From Streptacidiphilus pinicola (GTDB taxonomy: Bacteria > Actinomycetota > Actinomycetes > Streptomycetales > Streptomycetaceae), in NCBI RefSeq assembly GCF_003258295.1, contig NZ_QKYN01000007.1, positions 62,001-126,000 on the forward strand: a DNA stretch of 64,000 bases, given 5' to 3'. A program made the position numbers and the translations under genes. Each line of letters begins with the position of its first letter. Position 1 is the first letter of the stretch. The notes beneath the pieces were generated by a model, which worked only from the letters and a program-made list of their open reading frames with translations, had not been told where the DNA came from and searched no databases. Below are positions 1 to 9,329 of the stretch, one piece after another.

Positions 1-177
1 TAGGGCAGCATTTAGCTGCTTTTGACCATGGAGGCCACCGAGTGATCTTTATGACCTGATTTGCCGCCACATAAATATGCCCCGTAGGCCGCCGATGACC
101 TTCGAATCTTCGGGTTGAGTGGCGTGATTCATGCAGATCCTACAGTGTGGACATGTGAGCTGGTTCTCAGCGCCCCG
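1..177. other. AT-rich intergenic stretch, no gene seen
   Basis: This edge segment lies downstream of the leftward POT transporter. It is clearly more AT-rich than the coding DNA around it, especially about positions 40-80. I see no convincing reading frame. It may hold the promoter of a gene beyond the left edge, but no -35/-10 pair is good enough to call. Confidence 0.4.
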
Positions 178-1680
178 TCAGCGCACCTCGCCGAGGTGGC
201 TGCGGATCTTGCCGCGGTTCAGCATGATCGCCGCTGCGGCCACCAGGGCCAGTGCGACCTCCGCCGCCACGTAGCCGCGGCTGTTGAGGTCGGCGCCGGC
301 CGTGGTGGCCAGTGAGGTGATGCAGTCGCCGGCCGTCACCGCCAGGAACCAGACGCCCATCATCTGGCTGCCGTACTTCTCCGGCGCCAGCTTGGTGGTG
401 ACCGACAGGCCCACGGGGGAGAGGCAGAGCTCGCCGACGGTCTGGATCAGGTAGATCGCGCAGAGCCACAGCGGCGTCACCTTCGCTCCGCCCGAGGCCG
501 CCGCCAGCGCGCCCAGGAAGACCGCGAAGGAGAGGCCGACCAGCACCAGGCCGATCGAGAACTTGGTCGCGGTCTCCGGTTCGCGCTGCTTCGCCGCCAG
601 CCACTGCCACAGCCAGGCGAAGACCGGGCCGAGCGCCATGATGTAGAGGGGGTTGAGCGACTGGAACCAGCTCGACGGGAAGTGGACCCCGGCCAGACTG
701 CTCGCGGTGTTGTCCTGGGCGAAGATGTTGAGCGTCGAGCCGCCCTGGTCGTAGATCATCCAGAAGATCGCCGCGGCGACGAAGAACCAGATGTAGCCGG
801 TCATCTTCTGGCTCTCCAGCGGTGACAGGTCCCGGTCGTGCTTGATCCGGTACAGCGTCCAGGCCGGGAAGACCAGCCCGATCACCGTCAGCGGGATCGT
901 CGCCCAGTTGAGCGTGAAGTGGCCGGTGCCGGCGACGATCCCATAGAAGACGGCGGCGATCGCCAGCCAGAACAGGCCCTTGCGCAGCACGCTGCGCCGC
1001 TCCTCGGGGCTGAGCGGTGTCGCGACCACGGAGCTCTGCGGGCTCAGCGTCCGCATGCCGAAGAGGTAGATGATCAGGCCGATGCCCATGCCGATGCCGG
1101 CCAGGGCGAAGCCGAGGTGCCAGTTGACCTTCTGGCCCACCGTGCCGATCACCAGCGGCGCGAAGAAGGCGCCGACGTTGATGCCCATGTAGAAGACGGT
1201 GAAGCCGCCGTCCCGGCGCGGGTCGGTCGGCCCTTCGTAGAGCTGGCCGACCATGGTCGAGATGTTGGCCTTCAGCAGCCCGGACCCCAGCGCGATGAAG
1301 ACCAGCCCGCCGAAGAACGACGCCGTCGCGGGCAGTGCCAGCAGGAAGTGCCCGATCATGATCACGCCGCCGGCCACCGCCACCGTCTTGCGCGGACCCC
1401 AGACCCGGTCCGCGACCCAGCCGCCGGGCAGCGTCAGCAGGTAGACCATCGAGACGTAGACGCTGTAGATCGCGGTCGCCGCGCTCGTCGAGAAGCCGAG
1501 CCCGCCGTTGTCGGGCGAGGCCGTCAGATACAGGACGAGCAGCGCGCGCATGCCGTAGTAGCTGAACCGCTCCCACATCTCCGTGGTGAACAGCGTCGCG
1601 AGACCCCAGGGGTGGCCGAAGAAGGTGCGGTGGTGGTGCCCCGGCCCGGTGCCCTGACCCGTCGCCACGTCCTGCGCCAT
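178..1680 (-). CDS. POT/PTR2 family proton-dependent oligopeptide transporter
   Basis: A 500-residue integral membrane protein, the usual size for bacterial POT carriers (DtpT/YdgR type), which import di- and tripeptides with protons. The N-terminal region carries the family signature around MWERFSYYGMRALLVLYL (residues 35-52), followed by about 12 to 14 hydrophobic segments and the central FFAPLVIGTVGQ block. A His-rich stretch (GHHHR) precedes the first helix. The ATG at 1680 follows a GGAG Shine-Dalgarno sequence. The gene diverges from a two-component operon across 170 bp, so a link in regulation is possible but not shown. Peptide specificity is inferred from the family. Confidence 0.93.
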   Translation of the reverse strand: MAQDVATGQGTGPGHHHRTFFGHPWGLATLFTTEMWERFSYYGMRALLVLYLTASPDNGGLGFSTSAATAIYSVYVSMVYLLTLPGGWVADRVWGPRKTVAVAGGVIMIGHFLLALPATASFFGGLVFIALGSGLLKANISTMVGQLYEGPTDPRRDGGFTVFYMGINVGAFFAPLVIGTVGQKVNWHLGFALAGIGMGIGLIIYLFGMRTLSPQSSVVATPLSPEERRSVLRKGLFWLAIAAVFYGIVAGTGHFTLNWATIPLTVIGLVFPAWTLYRIKHDRDLSPLESQKMTGYIWFFVAAAIFWMIYDQGGSTLNIFAQDNTASSLAGVHFPSSWFQSLNPLYIMALGPVFAWLWQWLAAKQREPETATKFSIGLVLVGLSFAVFLGALAAASGGAKVTPLWLCAIYLIQTVGELCLSPVGLSVTTKLAPEKYGSQMMGVWFLAVTAGDCITSLATTAGADLNSRGYVAAEVALALVAAAAIMLNRGKIRSHLGEVR

Positions 1681-1850
1681 CAGCTGCTCCGCCTCTCCCC
1701 GGCCGCGCTGCCGCAGCCCTGCGCTTTGTACTGCTTTCCTGCCTTTTGCCGAGATTAGGGGAGGAGATCGCGATCGGTGCTGAGGAACGCCCGGCTGTGC
1801 TCCGTTCGACGGAAGCCGGTCACCGCCCTGCGGCGCACTACGATCGACAC

Positions 1851-2525
1851 ATGACGCGTGTACTGCTGGCCGAGGACGACATCGCCATCTCCGAGCCGCT
1901 CGCCCGCGCCCTGCGCCGCGAGGGCTACGAGGTGATCGTCCGCGAGGACGGCCCCTCCGCGCTGGAGACCGCCGGCAGCGGTGGCGGCGTCGACCTGCTC
2001 GTGCTCGACCTCGGCCTGCCCGGCATGGACGGGCTGGAGGTCGCCCGCCGGCTGCGCGCCGACGGCCACGGCTTCCCGGTACTCGTGCTGACCGCCCGCG
2101 CCGACGAGGTGGACACCGTCGTCGGCCTCGACGCCGGCGCGGACGACTACGTCACCAAGCCCTTCCGGCTCGCCGAGCTGCTCGCCCGCGTCCGGGCGCT
2201 GCTGCGCCGCGGCACCGGCGACCTCACCACCGGCGCGCACGGCGTCAAGATCGACGTCGAGTCGCACCGGGCCTGGCTCGGCGACGAGGAGATGCAGCTC
2301 TCCGCCAAGGAGTTCGAGCTGCTCCGCGTCCTGGTCCGCGACGCGGGCCGGGTGGTCACCCGCGAGCAGATCATGAGAGAGGTCTGGGACACCACCTGGT
2401 GGACCTCGACCAAGACCCTGGACATGCACATCTCCTGGCTCCGCAAGAAGCTGGGCGACGACGCGGCCAGCCCCCGCTACATCACCACCGTGCGCGGCGT
2501 CGGCTTCCGCTTCGAAAAGGGCTAG
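1851..2525 (+). CDS. OmpR/PhoB-type response regulator
   Basis: A 224-residue regulator with an N-terminal receiver domain (acidic pair D9/D10, phospho-acceptor D53 in LVLDLGLPG, and the K of the VTKPF motif) and a C-terminal winged-helix Trans_reg_C domain from about residue 125. I chose the ATG directly before TRVLLAEDD because the receiver fold starts there; upstream in-frame codons give non-conserved sequence. The cognate histidine kinase starts 11 bp downstream, so the two are co-transcribed. The input signal and target genes cannot be read from the sequence; the divergent peptide transporter is a possible target. Confidence 0.93.
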   Translation: MTRVLLAEDDIAISEPLARALRREGYEVIVREDGPSALETAGSGGGVDLLVLDLGLPGMDGLEVARRLRADGHGFPVLVLTARADEVDTVVGLDAGADDYVTKPFRLAELLARVRALLRRGTGDLTTGAHGVKIDVESHRAWLGDEEMQLSAKEFELLRVLVRDAGRVVTREQIMREVWDTTWWTSTKTLDMHISWLRKKLGDDAASPRYITTVRGVGFRFEKG

Positions 2526-2536
2526 GTCGGTCGTTC

Positions 2537-3784
2537 GTGAAGCGCAGGCTGCTCAACTCCACCCTGGCGGTGGTGCTCGTGACCGTCGCCCTGTTCAGCG
2601 TGCCGCTGGCACTGGTGGAGAAGCGCAGCATCGAGAGCGCCGCGTCGGACGCGGTGAAGACCGAGGCGCTGCACATGATCGGTGTCATCGAGAACCGCCA
2701 CGCGGCGAACGAGCCGATCGACCGGGCCGCGCTCACCGGCCTCAACGACTCCGGCTCCGGCCGCTACGCCGTCGTCCACCTCCCCGGTGACGCGACGCCG
2801 ATCGTCATCGGCAGCAAGCCCGCCGGCTCCGACCCGGTCACCGCGACCGAGACCGGCCCGCACGGCGAGACCGTCGTGGTCCAGGAGTCGAGCGAGCCGG
2901 TCGACAACGCGATCCTGCGGATGCTGCTGCTGCTCGTGGGTGTCGCCGCGCTGACCGTCGCCGCCGCGATGGCCCTGGCGGGGTGGCAGGCCAAGCGGAT
3001 CACCCGCCCGCTGACGGAGCTCGCGGAGACCGCCGAGCGCCTCGGCTCCGGCGACCCGCGTCCGCGCCGACGCCGGTACGGCATGGCCGAGTTGGACCGG
3101 GTCGGCGAGGTGCTGGACCAGAGCGCCGACCGTATCGGCCGGATGCTCACCGCGGAGCGGCGCCTCGCCGCCGACGCATCCCACCAGTTGCGCACTCCGT
3201 TGACCGCGCTGTCGATGCGGCTGGAGGAGATCGTCGAGACCGACGACCTGGACACCGTGAAGGAGGAGGCCGCGATCGCGCTGGGCCAGGTGGAACGCCT
3301 GACCGACGTGGTGCAGCGCCTGCTCACCAACAGCCGCGAGTCCCGCAACACGGCGGCCGTCGCCTTCGACGTGGACGAGGTCATCAAGCAGCAGACGGAG
3401 GAGTGGCGCCCGGCGCTGCGCCGCTACGGCCGCAAGCTGTACATCGAGGGCCCGCCCGGGCTCTGGGCGGTGGGCACGCCGGGTGCGGTCGCGCAGGTGA
3501 TCGCCGCGCTGATCGAGAACTCGCTGATGCACGGGGACGGCAGCGTCACGATCCGCACCCGGGTGCGGGACACCCGCATCGTCATCGAGATCCAGGACGA
3601 GGGCGCGGGCGTCCCGGACGAGCTCGGCGCCCGCGTCTTCGAGCGCGCGGTCAGCGGCCACAACTCCACCGGCATCGGCCTCGCGGTCGCCCGCGACCTG
3701 GCCGAGGCGGACGGCGGCCGCCTCGAACTGCTCTCCCAGCGGCCGCCGGTCTTCGCGCTCTTCCTGGGCCGCCAGGAGAGCTAG
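2537..3784 (+). CDS. Membrane sensor histidine kinase (HAMP-HisKA-HATPase)
   Basis: A 415-residue kinase starting at the GTG of VKRRLLNSTL. It has one N-terminal helix (about residues 7-26), a short extracytoplasmic sensor of about 90 residues, a second helix (ILRMLLLLVGVAALTV), a HAMP segment, the H-box ASHQLRTPLTAL with the phosphorylated His near residue 216, the N-box ENSLMHGDG, and the G-boxes DEGAGV and GIGLAVA. It is paired with the response regulator 11 bp upstream. The extracytoplasmic loop has no domain I recognise, so the signal is unknown. Confidence 0.92.
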   Translation: MKRRLLNSTLAVVLVTVALFSVPLALVEKRSIESAASDAVKTEALHMIGVIENRHAANEPIDRAALTGLNDSGSGRYAVVHLPGDATPIVIGSKPAGSDPVTATETGPHGETVVVQESSEPVDNAILRMLLLLVGVAALTVAAAMALAGWQAKRITRPLTELAETAERLGSGDPRPRRRRYGMAELDRVGEVLDQSADRIGRMLTAERRLAADASHQLRTPLTALSMRLEEIVETDDLDTVKEEAAIALGQVERLTDVVQRLLTNSRESRNTAAVAFDVDEVIKQQTEEWRPALRRYGRKLYIEGPPGLWAVGTPGAVAQVIAALIENSLMHGDGSVTIRTRVRDTRIVIEIQDEGAGVPDELGARVFERAVSGHNSTGIGLAVARDLAEADGGRLELLSQRPPVFALFLGRQES

Positions 3785-3928
3785 GGCCGGCCAGCGCTCC
3801 TGCGGTGTGCCGATCGGATGATTTTCGGCCCACGTGCCCGTCGTGGCGGCGCCGGATCGCGGCCGTGCGCATGTCTGGTTCGTACGATCCTGCGGCGAGG
3901 ATCCGGACATTTCAGACGGGCGGTAGGT

Positions 3929-5521
3929 ATGAGAGCGATGATCCGTCACCGGCTGCGCCCCTGGGCGGCCGCCTGCGTGACACTCGTGGCCATGGTGGGT
4001 GGGACCGCCTTCGCGCCCGCCGTGCCGCCGGGGCCCACCCCGCTGCCGCCCGCCGTCGAGGCGATCATGCACCAGGCCGGGTACGAGCACGCGCAGTGGG
4101 GCCTGCTGGAGGTCGACCCCGCGAACGGGCACGTGATCCACTCCCGGTTCGCGAACCAGTCCTTCGTCCCCGGCTCGGACACCAAGCTGGTCACCCTCTC
4201 CGCGGCCTGGCACACCCTCGGCCCCGACCACCGCTTCACCACCCCCGTCTACGCGGTCGGGAAGAAGCGCGGGACGACCCTGGACGGGAACCTGGCGCTG
4301 GTGGCGCAGGGCGACCTGACCATGGGCGGGCGGACGAAGCCGGACGGCTCGGTGGACTTCACCGACATCGACCACACCTCCGCCAACGACCTGCCCGGCG
4401 CCACGCTCACCCCCGAGAATCCGCTCGCCGGGCTGAACGCGATCGCCCGCCAGGTGCGCGCCGCCGGGCTCACGCACGTCAACGGCAACGTGATCGTCGA
4501 TCCGCGGATCTTCACGCCGCCGGCGCTGGACCCGCAGCCCACCCCGCTGATCATCAACGACAACGTTATCGACCTGCTCACCACGCCCACCAAGGCCGGG
4601 CGCCCGGCCAAGCTGTTCTGGCGTCCGCAGGTCCAGCCGTACCGGGTCACCTCCACGGTGCGCACCGTCGCGGCGGGCGGGACGACCGACATCACGGTCA
4701 CGGCCTCCCGGAACGGCACCAGGATCGCCCTGTCCGGGACCATCGCCGCGGGGTCGCAGCCCGTCCTGCGGATCTCCGGGGTCCGGGACCCCAACGCCTT
4801 CGGCCGCACCGCGCTGATCGAGGCGCTCGCCCGCGCCGGGGTCAGCGTCTCGGCGAGGCCGACCGGTCCGAACCCCCAGGGCGCGCTGCCCGGGTCCTAC
4901 ACCCACGATCCGCGGGTGGCCGCCTTCGTCTCCCCGCAGTACCACGAGTACGCGAAGCTGATCCTCAAGGTCAGCCACAACCTCGGCGCCAACCTGGCCC
5001 TGTGCAACATGGCCGTGCTGCGGGGGAGCAAGGACTGCATCGACGCCGGCTTCACGGCCGAGCACGCGTTCCTGACCAAGGTCGCCCACGTCGACCCGAC
5101 CCAGTTCCAGCTCGACGACGGGCGCGGCGGCGACGCGACCGAGAAGGCCACCCCGACCGGCCTCGTGCAGCTGCTGAGCTACTGGCTGCACACCCGCGAC
5201 GCGACGGCCTTCCGGCTCTCGCTGCCGATCCTCGGGGTCGACGGCTCGAACGCGACCACCTGCCGGCACTGCCCGGCCAAGGGCAAGGTCTTCGCCAAGC
5301 CCGGCACCGTCATCGGCATCGACGACCTCAACCGGCAGTTCGCCGTCGCGGACCAGAGCCAGGCCGGCTACCTGATGACCGACAAGGGGCACCTGCTGGT
5401 CTTCGTCGTCCTGGTCAACTCCGCCACCGCCCCGGACATCCAGGGAGTCCAGAAGGTCTTCGACGACTCCAACAAGATCTCCGCCCTGCTGCAGGAGGAG
5501 GCCTCGGCCCGCCACCTGTAG
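3929..5521 (+). CDS. dacB: PBP4-type D-alanyl-D-alanine carboxypeptidase/endopeptidase
   Basis: A 530-residue exported peptidase S13-family protein acting on peptidoglycan. An N-terminal signal/anchor (RPWAAACVTLVAMVGG) leads into a penicillin-binding fold with SxxK as SDTK (S83, K86) and SxN as SHN. The third motif, normally KTG(T/S), reads K457-P-G-T. I start at the ATG preceded by GGTAGGT; a second ATG three codons later is also possible. A perfect 17-bp hairpin follows the stop. It stands alone downstream of the two-component pair, 144 bp away. Whether the proline in the KTG box affects catalysis is unknown. Confidence 0.88.
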   Translation: MRAMIRHRLRPWAAACVTLVAMVGGTAFAPAVPPGPTPLPPAVEAIMHQAGYEHAQWGLLEVDPANGHVIHSRFANQSFVPGSDTKLVTLSAAWHTLGPDHRFTTPVYAVGKKRGTTLDGNLALVAQGDLTMGGRTKPDGSVDFTDIDHTSANDLPGATLTPENPLAGLNAIARQVRAAGLTHVNGNVIVDPRIFTPPALDPQPTPLIINDNVIDLLTTPTKAGRPAKLFWRPQVQPYRVTSTVRTVAAGGTTDITVTASRNGTRIALSGTIAAGSQPVLRISGVRDPNAFGRTALIEALARAGVSVSARPTGPNPQGALPGSYTHDPRVAAFVSPQYHEYAKLILKVSHNLGANLALCNMAVLRGSKDCIDAGFTAEHAFLTKVAHVDPTQFQLDDGRGGDATEKATPTGLVQLLSYWLHTRDATAFRLSLPILGVDGSNATTCRHCPAKGKVFAKPGTVIGIDDLNRQFAVADQSQAGYLMTDKGHLLVFVVLVNSATAPDIQGVQKVFDDSNKISALLQEEASARHL

Positions 5522-5532
5522 CGGTCCGGACC

Positions 5533-5579
5533 ACGCAGAAGCCCCCGACCGGCGTCGCTGCCGTCGGGGGCTTCTGCGT
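5533..5579. terminator. Strong bidirectional hairpin terminator
   Basis: A perfect 17-bp stem (5533-5549 pairs with 5563-5579) with a 13-nt loop lies between the stop codon of the PBP4 gene and the stop of the convergent GtrA-like gene. It has no long T-run but, as is common in Streptomyces, the stable GC-rich stem should terminate from both sides. Confidence 0.9.
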
Positions 5580-5594
5580 CGTTCGTGAGAGCCG

Positions 5595-6116
5595 CTAGCG
5601 GGCCCGCTGGGCCCTGCTGCGCTTGACCTGCTCGGCGGCCAGGATCTGCTCCGCGGCCTCCAGGGCCTCCTCGGCCTGCGGGACGACCTGGAAGACCCAG
5701 GTGCGGTAGGCCCAGAAGCGGAAGACCGTCGCCACGCCGATGCCGATGACGCTGCAGACCAGGCTCTCCAGCTTGGTGTGGAAGTCCAGGCCGTAGGTGA
5801 GGATGTAGAGCACGCCGTTCTGGATCACCAGGCCGATCGCGCTGAAGACCAGGAAGAGCGAGATCTCGCGCGAGCGCGTCTTCTTGTCCGCGTCCCGGTA
5901 CACCCAGTAGCGGTAGCCGACGTAGTTCGTCGCGATCGCGATCAGCGTTGCCACGATGTTGGCGCGGACGGTCTGCATGAAGTCCAGCAGGATGCCGAAG
6001 CTGACCAGCTGGATGACCACGCCGGATATCCCGACGATGCCGAACTTGGCCACCTCGTTCAGGATGCGACGCAGAGCACTAGGCGTACGTCCGCCAGTGA
6101 GGGGGGAAGCGGTCAT
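5595..6116 (-). CDS. GtrA-like membrane protein
   Basis: A small polytopic membrane protein of the GtrA/DPMS family. The core (EVAKFGIVGISGVVIQLVSF) opens a set of four hydrophobic helices, the family's normal topology; such proteins are thought to move or position polyprenyl-linked sugars. The C-terminal tail is charged and Ala/Glu-rich. The start is uncertain: the ATG at 6116 gives 173 residues and has GGA upstream, while the ATG at 6158 and a GTG at 6179 would lengthen it without a visible ribosome-binding site. It diverges from purK. No glycosyltransferase is adjacent, so its partner is unknown. Confidence 0.85.
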   Translation of the reverse strand: MTASPLTGGRTPSALRRILNEVAKFGIVGISGVVIQLVSFGILLDFMQTVRANIVATLIAIATNYVGYRYWVYRDADKKTRSREISLFLVFSAIGLVIQNGVLYILTYGLDFHTKLESLVCSVIGIGVATVFRFWAYRTWVFQVVPQAEEALEAAEQILAAEQVKRSRAQRAR

Positions 6117-6322
6117 GACTGCAGGATCCGTCTCTACTCGGCTACCCGGCGCGGTCATGGAGTGCCGCGCCCGACGCACAGGTGCGTGTGCCGTACACGA
6201 CGATAGTCGGCTCGCCAGTGTGACAAATACTTCTCCTGTTAAATCCTCATGGAACTTTGGCGCTTGCGCACCTTCACGACCACGCCCACGACCAGGGCGG
6301 ATCCGGTCATTCCGCGGCCGGA

Positions 6323-6334
6323 TATCCTTGCGGT
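6323..6334 (+). promoter_or_regulatory. -10 box of a probable leaderless purK promoter
   Basis: TATCCT (6323-6328) followed by only six nucleotides before the GTG of purK. This spacing puts the transcription start at or next to the start codon. No clear Shine-Dalgarno sequence precedes the GTG, which fits a leaderless mRNA. Confidence 0.5.
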
Positions 6335-7474
6335 GTGACTTTTCCGGTAGTGGGCATGATCGGTGGCGGGCAGCTGGCCCGGATGGCGCACGACGCGGCG
6401 ATCCCGCTGGGCGTGCGGTTCAGGCTGCTGGCGGACACGCCGCAGGACTCGGCGTCGCTGGTGGTGAACGACGTCGTACTCGGTGACTACCGGGACCTGG
6501 AGACGCTGCGCCGCTTCGCGGCCGGCTGCGACGTGATCACCTTCGACCACGAGCACGTGCCCACCGAGCACCTGCGCACCCTCCTCGCCGAGGGCGTCAA
6601 CGTCCGGCCGGGGCCGGACGCGCTGGTGTTCGCCCAGGACAAGGGCCTGATGCGGGCCAAGCTGGACGGCATCGGCGTCCCCTGCCCGCGTCACCGCCTC
6701 GTCGCGGACCCGGCCGACGTGACCCGGTTCGCCCAGGAGGGTGAAGGTTTTCCGGTCGTCCTGAAGACCACCCGAGGGGGGTACGACGGAAAGGGCGTCT
6801 GGGTTGTCAAGGACGAGACCGAGGCCGCCGAGCCGTTCAAGGCCGGGGTGCCGGTGCTCGCCGAGGAGAAGGTCGACTTCGTCCGCGAGCTCGCCGCCGA
6901 CGTCGTGCGCTCCCCGCACGGGCAGGCCGTGGCGTACCCGGTCGTCGAGTCCGTGCAGAAGGACGGCATCTGCCACGAGGTCGTCGCCCCCGCGCCGAAC
7001 CTGTCGGCCGACCTCGCCGCCGAGGCGCAGGCGCTGGCGCTGCGCATCGCGGGCGAGCTGGACATCACCGGCCACCTGGCCGTCGAGCTGTTCGAGACCC
7101 GCGATGGCCGCGTGCTGGTCAACGAGCTCGCGATGCGTCCGCACAACTCCGGCCACTGGAGCATCGACGGCGCGGTCACCTCGCAGTTCGAGAACCACAT
7201 CCGCGCGGTGCTGGACCTGCCGCTCGGCGACCCGCGTCCGCGGCAGCCGTGGACGGTCATGGTGAACGTGCTCGGCGGCGACTACCCGGACATGTACAGC
7301 GCGTACCTGCACTGCATGGCGCGCGATCCCGGGCTGCGCATCCACATGTACGGCAAGGACGTGAAGCCCGGCCGTAAGGTGGGCCACGTCACAGTGTTCG
7401 GCGACGACCTGGAGGACGTGCGCGAGCGCGCCCGCCACGCCGCCGCGTACCTTCGAGGGGACATCACAGAATGA
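6335..7474 (+). CDS. purK: N5-carboxyaminoimidazole ribonucleotide synthase
   Basis: A 379-residue ATP-grasp enzyme that carboxylates AIR with ATP and bicarbonate in purine biosynthesis. The N-terminal [12 protein letters not shown] is the PurK fingerprint; the ATP-grasp core includes [17 protein letters not shown] and the metal-binding [12 protein letters not shown] block. The GTG start six nucleotides after a -10-like box gives the family's usual N-terminus. Its stop overlaps the purE start by four bases (ATGA), so the two are translationally coupled and act in consecutive steps. Confidence 0.96.
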   Translation: MTFPVVGMIGGGQLARMAHDAAIPLGVRFRLLADTPQDSASLVVNDVVLGDYRDLETLRRFAAGCDVITFDHEHVPTEHLRTLLAEGVNVRPGPDALVFAQDKGLMRAKLDGIGVPCPRHRLVADPADVTRFAQEGEGFPVVLKTTRGGYDGKGVWVVKDETEAAEPFKAGVPVLAEEKVDFVRELAADVVRSPHGQAVAYPVVESVQKDGICHEVVAPAPNLSADLAAEAQALALRIAGELDITGHLAVELFETRDGRVLVNELAMRPHNSGHWSIDGAVTSQFENHIRAVLDLPLGDPRPRQPWTVMVNVLGGDYPDMYSAYLHCMARDPGLRIHMYGKDVKPGRKVGHVTVFGDDLEDVRERARHAAAYLRGDITE

Positions 7475-7998
7475 GCGAGCAGCCGCTCGTCGGCATCGTC
7501 ATGGGTTCGGACTCCGACTGGCCCGTGATGGAGGCCGCCGCCCAGGCGCTGGAGGAGTTCGAGATCCCCTTCGAGGTGGATGTCGTCTCCGCGCACCGGA
7601 TGCCGCGCGAGATGATCTCCTACGGCGAGGCCGCGGCCGGCCGGGGCCTGAAGGCGATCATCGCGGGCGCGGGCGGTGCGGCGCACCTGCCGGGCATGCT
7701 CGCCTCGGTCACTACGCTGCCGGTCATCGGTGTGCCGGTGCCGCTGAAGTACCTCGACGGCATGGACTCGCTCATGTCCATCGTGCAGATGCCGGCCGGC
7801 GTGCCGGTCGCCACGGTCTCCATCGGCGGCGCCCGCAACGCGGGCCTGCTCGCGGTGCGGCTGCTGGCCGCGTTCGACCCGGATCTCGCCCAGCGGATGG
7901 GCGAGTTCCAGCAGGAGCTGAACGAGCAGGCCTCCGAGAAGGGCCGCAAGCTGCGGTCCAAGGTCGGCAGCGGCGCGAGCTTCGGCTTCGGGGGCTGA
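7471..7998 (+). CDS. purE: N5-carboxyaminoimidazole ribonucleotide mutase
   Basis: A 175-residue class I PurE that converts N5-CAIR to CAIR directly after PurK. Diagnostic motifs are [11 protein letters not shown] near the N-terminus, the active-site VVSAHRMP, and [12 protein letters not shown]. The C-terminal tail is charged and likely disordered. It overlaps purK by ATGA, and the downstream M19 dipeptidase starts 7 bp after its stop, so all three are probably one transcript. Confidence 0.97.
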   Translation: MSEQPLVGIVMGSDSDWPVMEAAAQALEEFEIPFEVDVVSAHRMPREMISYGEAAAGRGLKAIIAGAGGAAHLPGMLASVTTLPVIGVPVPLKYLDGMDSLMSIVQMPAGVPVATVSIGGARNAGLLAVRLLAAFDPDLAQRMGEFQQELNEQASEKGRKLRSKVGSGASFGFGG

Positions 7999-8005
7999 AC
8001 CGGGC

Positions 8006-9205
8006 GTGGCCGATGCCGAACTCCTCGCCGAGGCGCTGGACCTGCTCGCCGAGTACCCCATCGTCGACGGTCACAACGACCTGCCCTGGGCGCTGCGCGA
8101 GCAGGTCCGCTACGACCTGAACCGGCGTGACATCGCCGAGGACCAGCGGGACCACCTGCACACCGACCTCGCCCGGCTGCGCGCCGGCGGCGTCGGCGCG
8201 CAGTTCTGGTCCGTCTACGTCCCCTCCACCGTGTCGCGTCTGGCAGGGCAGGACGCGGTCACCGCGACGCTGGAGCAGGTGGACTTCGTCCACGCCCTGG
8301 TCGCCCGCTACCCCGAGCAGCTGCGGCTGGCGCTGACGGCGGACGACATGGAGGCGGCGCGCGCGGAGGGGCGGATCGCCTCGCTGATGGGCGCCGAGGG
8401 CGGCCACTCCATCAGCAACTCACTTGCGGCGCTGCGGGCGTTGTTCACGCTGGGCGTGCGGTACATGACGCTCACCCACAACGACAACAACGACTGGGCG
8501 GACTCCGCGACCGACGAGCCGAAGGCGGGTGGCCTCACCCGCTTCGGCGAGGAGGTCGTGCGGGAGATGAACCGCCTCGGCATGCTGGTCGACCTCTCCC
8601 ACGTCTCCCCGGACACGATGCGCGCGGCGCTGCGCGTCACCTCGGCGCCGGTGATCTTCTCGCACTCGTCCTCGCGCGCGGTCTGCGACCACGTGCGCAA
8701 CGTCCCCGACGACGTGCTGGCGGGCTTGCCGGCCAACGGCGGTGTGGCGATGGCGACGTTCGTCCCGAAGTTCATCCTCACCGAGGCCGTCGCCTGGACC
8801 GAGCGGGCCGACGAGAACATGGTCGCCCACGGCTTCCACCCGCTCGACCTCTCGGCGGCGGGGCTCGCCGTCCAGTCGGCGTTCGAGGCCGCGAACCCGC
8901 GGCCCGTCGCCACGGAGGCGACGGTCGCCGACCACCTCGACCACATGCGCGAGGTCGCCGGCATCGACCACGTCGGCCTCGGCGGCGACTACGACGGCAC
9001 CGCGTTCACCCCCCAGGGCTTGGAGGACGTGGCCGGCTACCCCAACCTCGTCGCCGAGCTGTTGCGCCGCGGCTGGTCCCGCGACGACGTCGCGAAGCTG
9101 ACGTGGCGCAACGCGCTCCGCGTGTTGCGGGACGCGGAGTCGGTGGCGCGGGGGATGTCCGAGGCGCCACCGTCCATCGCGACCATCGACCAGCTGGACG
9201 GCTGA
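8006..9205 (+). CDS. M19-family membrane (renal-type) dipeptidase
   Basis: A 399-residue zinc dipeptidase. The two-metal site of the family is visible: HxD in DGHNDLPW, the bridging Glu in MGAEGGHS, and later His motifs ([14 protein letters not shown]), plus GGDYDGT near the C-terminus. No signal peptide is seen, so it is probably cytoplasmic. The GTG start is 7 bp after purE. Its link to purine genes is positional only. A bulged hairpin lies 16 bp after the stop. Confidence 0.92.
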   Translation: MADAELLAEALDLLAEYPIVDGHNDLPWALREQVRYDLNRRDIAEDQRDHLHTDLARLRAGGVGAQFWSVYVPSTVSRLAGQDAVTATLEQVDFVHALVARYPEQLRLALTADDMEAARAEGRIASLMGAEGGHSISNSLAALRALFTLGVRYMTLTHNDNNDWADSATDEPKAGGLTRFGEEVVREMNRLGMLVDLSHVSPDTMRAALRVTSAPVIFSHSSSRAVCDHVRNVPDDVLAGLPANGGVAMATFVPKFILTEAVAWTERADENMVAHGFHPLDLSAAGLAVQSAFEAANPRPVATEATVADHLDHMREVAGIDHVGLGGDYDGTAFTPQGLEDVAGYPNLVAELLRRGWSRDDVAKLTWRNALRVLRDAESVARGMSEAPPSIATIDQLDG

Positions 9206-9220
9206 TCTCTCGCGCCCCTG

Positions 9221-9243
9221 ACGTGTGCAGCTTGCTGACACGT
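9221..9243 (+). terminator. Possible weak terminator hairpin
   Basis: ACGTGT (9221-9226) pairs with ACACGT (9238-9243). One bulged G, a further 3-bp stem and a CTTG tetraloop complete the structure. It lies just after the dipeptidase gene. It is modest in stability and could instead be a regulatory dyad of the next gene. Confidence 0.3.
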
Positions 9244-9329
9244 GATCAAGCAGGCGTCCCCGGCTCCGGGCATATGCCCTGGCAGCGGTTAGCATTCTTC
9301 TGACAACGCCGTTGACAGGGGGAATCCGC

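Noticed and set aside
3801-3825. Hairpin after the first histidine kinase gene
   Set aside because: Only about 5 bp of pairing around a long loop; not stable enough to be called a terminator.
2522-5515. A 997-codon open frame on the minus strand
   Set aside because: It lies antisense to the histidine kinase and PBP4 genes, is Arg/Gly/Ala-rich without domains, and is the expected product of codon bias in GC-rich DNA. Similar long shadow frames elsewhere (for example about 12.5-15.5 kb and 48.4-53.1 kb) were dropped for the same reason.
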